A program made the position numbers and the translations under genes. Of a DNA stretch of 64,000 bases, positions 58,820 through 64,000 are shown in pieces. Within the stretch, counting starts at the first letter, position 1. The number at the start of each line of letters is the position of its first letter. The notes under the pieces are model-generated. The model saw only the letters and a program-made list of their open reading frames with translations. It searched no databases and was not told the DNA's origin. Source of the DNA: Herbaspirillum sp. YR522 (GTDB taxonomy: Bacteria > Pseudomonadota > Gammaproteobacteria > Burkholderiales > Burkholderiaceae_D); NCBI RefSeq assembly GCF_000282575.1, contig NZ_AKJA01000138.1, positions 27,156 through 91,155 of the forward strand, in the 5' to 3' direction.

Positions 58820-59832
58820 CCGCGTCTCGCACGCAGCAGGTCCTCGCGGTCAATGAATCCATCGATATCGGCGCCTGTCGCCGTGCCGCATCCGATCTGG
58901 CGCGGGATGTCGGTTTTCATGCCGATCACGCCGCGCGCCTGGCGCTGGTGGTGAGCGAAGCGGCGACCAACGTACACAAGCACGCCGGGCGCGGTGAAGT
59001 ATTGATGCGTACCGTCTATGGCACCGACGCCGACGGTGCACGTCTATCGGGCATCGAATTGCTGGCCATCGACGGCGGTCCGGGCATTGCCGATATCGGC
59101 GCCTCGATGGCCGACGGCACCTCCACCGGCGGCACCTATGGCGTGGGCATGGGCACCATCGAGCGCCAGTCGGACGCCTTTGCGCTCTACTCCGTAGTGG
59201 GCCAGGGCACCGTATTGCGCGCCGTGGTATGGGAGCGCAAGGGCGCCGTGGTCGAGCCATGGCAGTGCGGGCTGATCTGCGTACCGATGCCCAGCGAGCA
59301 AAGCTGTGGCGACGCCGCCTGGTGCGCCGCCGACGACGGGCAGGCATTGCTGATGGTCAGTGACGGGCTGGGGCACGGCGATGCCGCCGCTGCCGCCTCG
59401 GATGCGGCGCTGGAGATCATGCACGGCGCCGCCTTGACGGCGCGCCCGGCCGAGTTGCTGCAACGCATGCATCCGGCGCTGCAACGCTCGCGAGGCGCGG
59501 CGCTGGCCGTGGCCGCCATCGCCGACGACCAGGTGGTATTCGCTGGCGTGGGCAACATCGCCGGGTGTACGCTGTACCACCAGCAACGCAAGCACCTTAT
59601 CTCGCACAATGGTATCGTCGGTCACAACCTGCGCAAGGTGCAGCAGTTCGCCCTGCCCTGGCAGGACGGGATGCTGCTGCTGATGCATTCCGACGGACTC
59701 GGCAGTCGCTGGAACCTGGATGACTATCCGGGGCTGGAAAACGCCCACCCGGCCTTGATCGCCGGTGTGCTGTATCGGGACTTCTATCGGGGCCGCGACG
59801 ATATCACCGTCCTCGCCCTTCGCAAGGGATAG
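58804..59832 (+). CDS. RsbT-like ATPase fused to a PP2C (SpoIIE/RsbX-like) phosphatase
   Basis: A 342-residue protein. Residues about 15-145 form an RsbT/anti-sigma-type GHKL domain (N-box VVSEAATNVHKHAG, DGGPGIADIGASMADG, GTYGVGMGTIERQSD). Residues about 155-342 form a PP2C-like domain with LLMVSDGLGHGDAAAAASDAALEIM and ending in GRDDITVLALRKG. It may play the RsbX role of resetting the stressosome by removing phosphate from RsbS/RsbR. It overlaps rsbT by 16 bases. Confidence 0.9.
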   Translation: MENVLTASRTQQVLAVNESIDIGACRRAASDLARDVGFHADHAARLALVVSEAATNVHKHAGRGEVLMRTVYGTDADGARLSGIELLAIDGGPGIADIGASMADGTSTGGTYGVGMGTIERQSDAFALYSVVGQGTVLRAVVWERKGAVVEPWQCGLICVPMPSEQSCGDAAWCAADDGQALLMVSDGLGHGDAAAAASDAALEIMHGAALTARPAELLQRMHPALQRSRGAALAVAAIADDQVVFAGVGNIAGCTLYHQQRKHLISHNGIVGHNLRKVQQFALPWQDGMLLLMHSDGLGSRWNLDDYPGLENAHPALIAGVLYRDFYRGRDDITVLALRKG

Positions 59833-59836
59833 CAGC

Positions 59837-61636
59837 ATGGCGCAACGCATACTCACCGTGTCGATACGCAACGAGGTCGACGTTGTCGCCGCGCGTCAGC
59901 GCGCGCGCCAGATCGCCGGCCTGTGCGGCTTCACCCACCAGGACCAGGTGCGCATCGCCACCACCATCTCGGAACTGGCGCGCAATGTATTTCGCTATGC
60001 CACCAATGGCCAGGTCGAGTTCTTCCTGGAAGGCACCACCGCACCGCAGACGCTGTTGATGCATGTGCGCGACCAGGGCCCCGGCATTGCCGACCTGGAG
60101 CTGGTGCTGAGCGGCAATTACCAGTCCAGTACCGGCATGGGGCTGGGGCTGCTGGGTGCCAGGAAGCTCATGGATGCATTCGAGGTCCATACCGGTCCCG
60201 GGCGCGGCACACTGGTGATCCTGCGCAAGCTGCTGCCGCCCAGCGCGCGGCTGGTCACTACGCTGATGCTGGGCGAGATGGGCGCATCGCTGACGATCCA
60301 GCAGCCCGATGTGGCGTTGTCGGAAGCGCAGCACCAGAACCAGGAACTGCTGGCCACGCTGGCCGAGCTCAAGACGCGCCAGGACGAATTGCTGCAGCTC
60401 ACGCGCGAGCTGGAAGACACCAATCGCGGCGTGGTGGCGTTGTATGCCGAGCTCGACGAAAAGGCCGATCACCTGCGTCGCGCCGACCAGGCCAAGTCGC
60501 GCTTCCTGTCCAACATGAGCCATGAATTCCGCACGCCGCTGTCGTCGATCCGGGCGCTGGCCAAGTTGCTGCTGGACCGTGTCGACGGCGAGCTGGGCGT
60601 CGAGCAGGAGCGCCAGGTGCGCTTCATCCTCGACAGCGCGGGCGCCCTGACCGACCTGGTCAACGACCTGCTCGACCTGGCCAAGATCGAGGCCGGCAAG
60701 GTCGAGGTCCGTCCGGCTACATTCCAGGTCGGCGAGATGTTCAGCGCGCTGCGCGGCATGTTGCGGCCGTTGCTGGTGTCCGATCGCTTGCAGCTGAGCT
60801 TCGAGGCGCCCGACGATTGCGAGATGCATACCGACGAGGGCAAGGTCGCACAGATATTGCGCAACTTCATCTCCAACGCCATCAAGTTCACCGAGAGCGG
60901 CTCCATCAATGTGCGTGCCGAGGTGCTGCCGGGTAATTCGGCGGTGCGCTTCTCGGTGACCGACACCGGCATCGGCATCGAGGCGGCCAACCTGCCGATC
61001 ATCTTCGAAGAATTCAGCCAGGTCGAGAACCACCTGCAGCGCCACGTCAAGGGGACCGGCCTGGGTTTGCCGCTGTGCCGCCAGCTGGCCAACGTATTGC
61101 AGGGCGAAGTGGGCGCCAGCAGCCAGCCGGGCGTGGGCTCGACATTTACGGCCACCATTGCGACGCACTATACCGGCAAGCTCGCCGGCGACGGCATGTC
61201 ATCCGAGCGCTTGCGCCAGGCAGCCGCCGACGACGGGCGTCGCGCGGTGCTGGTGGTCGAAGACCGGCCCGAACTGCAGTTGCTCTACGAACGTTATCTG
61301 CACCAATCCGAATTTCGCGCGATAGCGGCCACGTCGCTGGCAGAGGCCGAAACGGTATGGCGTCATACCGAGCCTTGCGCCGTGGTGCTCGACCTGTTGC
61401 TGGGCAACCGCGACTCGTGGCACTGGCTGGTGCAGATAAAGCGCGATGAGTCGCGCCGGCATGTGCCGGTGATCATTGCCTCCGATATCGATGACAAGCG
61501 CAAGGCCATCGGGCTGGGTGCCGATGCGTATTTCCAGAAGCCGCTGGAGCGCGACGAACTGCTGGCCGCCTTGCGCGCGCTGGTATCCGGGCAGCTCGAC
61601 AGGACCACCTCGACCGCCAACGCGGTGAACATGTGA
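59837..61636 (+). CDS. Hybrid histidine kinase with N-terminal RsbT-like domain
   Basis: A 599-residue cytoplasmic kinase. Order: RsbT-like GHKL domain (about 1-135; N-box SELARNVFRYA, RDQGPGIADLEL, GMGLGLLGARKLMDAF), a coiled coil (about 155-225), HisKA with His229 in NMSHEFRTPLSSI, HATPase_c (NFISNAIKFTESG, DTGIGIEAANLPIIFEEF, KGTGLGLPLCRQL), and a C-terminal receiver (VVEDRPE, VVLDLLLG, YFQKPL). The extra ATPase head suggests it is coupled to the stressosome. It starts 4 bases after the preceding gene. No membrane segments. Confidence 0.92.
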   Translation: MAQRILTVSIRNEVDVVAARQRARQIAGLCGFTHQDQVRIATTISELARNVFRYATNGQVEFFLEGTTAPQTLLMHVRDQGPGIADLELVLSGNYQSSTGMGLGLLGARKLMDAFEVHTGPGRGTLVILRKLLPPSARLVTTLMLGEMGASLTIQQPDVALSEAQHQNQELLATLAELKTRQDELLQLTRELEDTNRGVVALYAELDEKADHLRRADQAKSRFLSNMSHEFRTPLSSIRALAKLLLDRVDGELGVEQERQVRFILDSAGALTDLVNDLLDLAKIEAGKVEVRPATFQVGEMFSALRGMLRPLLVSDRLQLSFEAPDDCEMHTDEGKVAQILRNFISNAIKFTESGSINVRAEVLPGNSAVRFSVTDTGIGIEAANLPIIFEEFSQVENHLQRHVKGTGLGLPLCRQLANVLQGEVGASSQPGVGSTFTATIATHYTGKLAGDGMSSERLRQAAADDGRRAVLVVEDRPELQLLYERYLHQSEFRAIAATSLAEAETVWRHTEPCAVVLDLLLGNRDSWHWLVQIKRDESRRHVPVIIASDIDDKRKAIGLGADAYFQKPLERDELLAALRALVSGQLDRTTSTANAVNM

Positions 61637-61658
61637 CGCATCGCGAGGTCCACTGAAC

Positions 61659-63179
61659 ATGCCCCTTCAAGAACCGCTCATCCTCAACGTCGACGATACC
61701 AACGCCGCCCGCTATGCCCGCACCCGCATCCTGACGCGAGCCGGGCTGAAGGTCATCGAGGCCGCCAGCGGAACCGAGGCCCTGGCGCTGGCGCGCGAGT
61801 TGCGCCCGACGCTGATCCTGCTCGACGTCAAGCTGCCCGATATCCATGGCATGGAGGTGTGCTCCCGCCTCAAGGCCGACCCGGCCACTTCGTTCATCCT
61901 GGTGCTGCAGACCTCGGCCTCCTACATCGATGTCTCCGACAAGATCCGCGCCCTCGATGGCGGCGCCGACAACTACCTGTTCGAACCGATCGAGCCGGCC
62001 GAGCTGCTGGCCAACGTACGCGCCTTGCTGCGCCTGGCCAAGGTCGAGAACGAATTGCGCGAGATCGACCGCCGCAAGGACGAGTTCCTGGCGGTGCTGG
62101 CACACGAACTGCGCAACCCGCTGGCCCCCATGCGCAACGCCATCGCCATCCTCGACGCACGTTCCCCGGCGGCGCCCGACTGGGAACTGCGGGCGCGGGC
62201 GACGATCTCGCGTCACCTCGATCACATGGTGCGGCTGGTCGACGACCTGCTTGACGTGTCACGGCTGTCGCACGACAAGTTGGCCCTGCAGATGAGCCAC
62301 ATCGATCTCGGCGGCGTCATTGCGGCGGCCGTCGAAAGCACCCGCGGCCAGTTCGAGCGCAAGCAGCAGCAACTGTCGTTGACGCCCATTCCGATTGCGC
62401 TGACGGTCCATGGCGACGAAGTGCGGCTGGTGCAGGTGCTGGTCAACCTGCTCAACAATGCCTCCAAGTTCACCGCCATCGGCGGCCACATCGAGGTACG
62501 CCCCGAGATCGTGGCCGATCGTGTCAGGTTGCACATCGTCGATGACGGTATCGGGCTCGCGCCCGAACGCATGCACGAGATCTTCGGCATGTTTGCCCAG
62601 GCCAATGCACTTGGGCATGATCGCCAGGACGGCCTGGGCATAGGCCTGTCGCTGGCGCGCAGCCTGGTCGAACTGCACGACGGCACGATTTCGGCCTATA
62701 GCGCAGGCCTGGGCAGCGGCAGTTGCTTCACCGTCGAGTTGCCGCTGGTGCAGGGCGCCATCGCCGATGGTGGCGCCGATAGCCAGGTCGAGGCCGCGCC
62801 GATCCCGGCTGGGGGTCGTCGCATCCTGGTGGTCGATGACAACGTCGATATCGCCGACACCATGAAGGAGCTCATGGAACTGCTGGGCCACCAGGTCACC
62901 GTCGCCTACAGCGGCACCCAGGCCTTGCAACTGGCCGCGGCGTCGCCGCCGCAGGCGGTGCTGCTCGATATCGGCCTCAAGGACATGACGGGCTACGACC
63001 TGGTGCGCGCGCTGCGCAAGATCGATGTGGTGCGCGATGCGTTCATGGTGGCGTGCTCCGGGTTCAGTGGCGACGACGACAAGCAGCGCGCCATCCATGC
63101 CGGGATCGACCTGTATCTGGTCAAGCCCGTCAGTATCGATCTCCTCAGTTCGCTCGATTTCGACCGTTCGCCCGCCTAG
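61659..63179 (+). CDS. Hybrid kinase: receiver - HisKA - HATPase - receiver
   Basis: A 506-residue protein. The N-terminal receiver (about 6-125) has Asp56 in LLDVKLPD, but the conserved lysine after beta-5 is Glu109 (YLFEPIE), so phosphorylation signalling by this domain may be altered. Then HisKA with His149 in LAHELRNPLAPMRNA, HATPase_c (NLLNNASKFT, DDGIGLAPERMHEIFGMF, GLGIGLSLARSLVELHDG), and a normal second receiver (VVDDNVD, VLLDIGL, YLVKPV). It may receive phosphate from the preceding hybrid kinase. Last gene of the stressosome cluster. Confidence 0.92.
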   Translation: MPLQEPLILNVDDTNAARYARTRILTRAGLKVIEAASGTEALALARELRPTLILLDVKLPDIHGMEVCSRLKADPATSFILVLQTSASYIDVSDKIRALDGGADNYLFEPIEPAELLANVRALLRLAKVENELREIDRRKDEFLAVLAHELRNPLAPMRNAIAILDARSPAAPDWELRARATISRHLDHMVRLVDDLLDVSRLSHDKLALQMSHIDLGGVIAAAVESTRGQFERKQQQLSLTPIPIALTVHGDEVRLVQVLVNLLNNASKFTAIGGHIEVRPEIVADRVRLHIVDDGIGLAPERMHEIFGMFAQANALGHDRQDGLGIGLSLARSLVELHDGTISAYSAGLGSGSCFTVELPLVQGAIADGGADSQVEAAPIPAGGRRILVVDDNVDIADTMKELMELLGHQVTVAYSGTQALQLAAASPPQAVLLDIGLKDMTGYDLVRALRKIDVVRDAFMVACSGFSGDDDKQRAIHAGIDLYLVKPVSIDLLSSLDFDRSPA

Positions 63180-63450
63180 CGACGGGCCTTTGCCCCCGGG
63201 GCAGCCGCTCGTGCTGCCTGCTGTCCTACGAAGTTTCCCGCCTTCGTCCTATGGATGAGGAACCGCGGCAGCCGTAAATTCTGCCTGTCGATTCGAACCG
63301 TGATGATTGCGCGCGCCGCACTGCCGGCGTAGCCAGAACCAACACAGCCTTGCCATGAAAACAAACGGATCAAGCGAATCGACGCGAGCCTGGTCGCGGT
63401 CATTGTCGGCCGCATCAGGCGTGATGCTTATTGGACACTGAGGAGGCAAC
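63180..63450. other. Intergenic upstream of the last gene
   Basis: 271 bases. ACGAAG and CTTCGT near 63227-63246 can pair in a short hairpin without a T-run. The stretch before 63451 holds the next gene's promoter; nothing else is recognised. Confidence 0.35.
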
Positions 63451-64000
63451 ATGAACAACCACGTTGTATATAACGAGAGCGCCGGCTTTGTCGCCGCTGG
63501 CGCCACCGCTGGCGAATCGGCCGCATTGACCGGCTCGGGCGTTTCCTGGGGGGCCGTCCTGGGCGGCGCCGCCGGGGCGGCCGCACTGTCATTCATCCTG
63601 TTGATCCTGGGCTTCGGTCTTGGATTCTCGTCGGTCTCGCCCTGGTCGGGCGAAGGCCTGTCGGCCAAGACCATCGGTATTTCCGGTGCCGTCTGGCTGG
63701 TCTTCACCCAACTGGCGGCGTCGGCCATCGGTGGCTACCTGGCCGGTCGCCTGCGGGTGAAGTGGGCTGGCGTGCATACCCGTGAAGTGTACTTCCGCGA
63801 TACCGCCCACGGCTTCTTGGCTTGGTCGGTTGCCACCCTGGTCACCGCCGCCGTGCTCGGTACCGCCATCAGCAGCGTCATCTCGGGCGGCGTGCGCGCC
63901 ACCGGCGCTGCAGTAACCGCCGTCGGCCTGGGCCGGGATGCCGGCGGCGATCAGGGTGCTGGTGACCGACTCCATGATCTTGGGGACCACTTCGCGGCGG
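63451..64000 (+). CDS. Membrane protein, 3' end outside window
   Basis: The frame from the ATG at 63451 (ribosome site AGGAGG seven bases upstream) is open to the window end, at least 183 residues. Three hydrophobic stretches are seen: about 33-60 (GAVLGGAAGAAALSFILLILGFGLGF), 76-98 (GISGAVWLVFTQLAASAIGGYLAG) and 125-150 (GFLAWSVATLVTAAVLGTAISSV). It resembles a widespread Burkholderiales hypothetical membrane protein. From about 63910 onward codon use in this frame degrades, while the opposite strand reads well (see findings), so the native C-terminus is uncertain. Confidence 0.7.
   Translation, partial: MNNHVVYNESAGFVAAGATAGESAALTGSGVSWGAVLGGAAGAAALSFILLILGFGLGFSSVSPWSGEGLSAKTIGISGAVWLVFTQLAASAIGGYLAGRLRVKWAGVHTREVYFRDTAHGFLAWSVATLVTAAVLGTAISSVISGGVRATGAAVTAVGLGRDAGGDQGAGDRLHDLGDHFAA

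Noticed and set aside
57157..63179. Classical sigma-B stress operon
   Set aside because: No sigma factor, RsbV/RsbW pair or RsbU was found; the cluster ends in hybrid kinases.

Overview
The window is GC-rich chromosomal DNA with the coding style of a betaproteobacterium, most likely order Burkholderiales and probably Oxalobacteraceae (inferred from protein character; no database was searched). It covers the origin-proximal part of the chromosome: mnmG-rsmG-...-parA-parB on the minus strand, three perfect parS sites, and dnaA-dnaN-gyrB on the plus strand. No rRNA, tRNA, insertion sequence, prophage or CRISPR array was seen.

Layout. 0-9.5 kb: a trypsin-like protease without a visible signal peptide; the lipoate genes lipA-lipB and, across a LysR/DUF2917 pair, a DUF493 protein and a D-amino-acid transaminase; an unrecognised acidic protein; an SbmA-like fused ABC transporter. 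9.5-19.4 kb: a chemoreceptor overlapping a GAF/EAL c-di-GMP phosphodiesterase, an MsbA-type ABC exporter, and a divergent GH3 glucosidase/OpgG pair. 19.4-26.6 kb: a tight five-gene operon (MFS exporter, LuxE-like synthetase, LuxC-like reductase fused to a PaaK-like adenylation domain, second PaaK-like ligase, GNAT). It looks like a complete route that activates an acid, reduces it to an aldehyde, modifies it and exports it, with no luciferase; it is the best candidate for an undescribed system here. 26.8-32.7 kb: the six-gene mnmG-to-parB operon and parS. 32.7-38.8 kb: a TauE-type permease and a branched-chain-amino-acid-type ABC transporter. 39-41.7 kb: a GMC oxidoreductase with a divergent LysR.

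41.8-42.7 kb: two collinear, imperfect direct repeats of about 225 bp flank a small [2Fe-2S] ferredoxin gene. Each has a DnaA box, a short spacer and a DnaA-trio-like array, the architecture of a basal origin-unwinding element. A second DnaA-box cluster lies upstream of dnaA. Gene polarity, mainly minus to the left and plus to the right, fits an origin in this interval.

42.9-48.2 kb: an AsmA-family protein, a LysR regulator, and two paralogous small-protein genes. The two genes share a duplicated promoter and a near-identical CCTCCTCCC-containing 3' element ending in a terminator. A class II glutamine amidotransferase follows. 48.6-54.5 kb: dnaA, dnaN, gyrB. 54.5-57 kb: tandem XRE regulators and a DUF445 membrane protein. 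57.1-63.2 kb: a stressosome-type cluster (RsbR, RsbS, RsbT, ATPase-phosphatase, two hybrid histidine kinases) with no sigma factor, so its output is probably phosphorelay. The last gene is a membrane protein cut by the window end.
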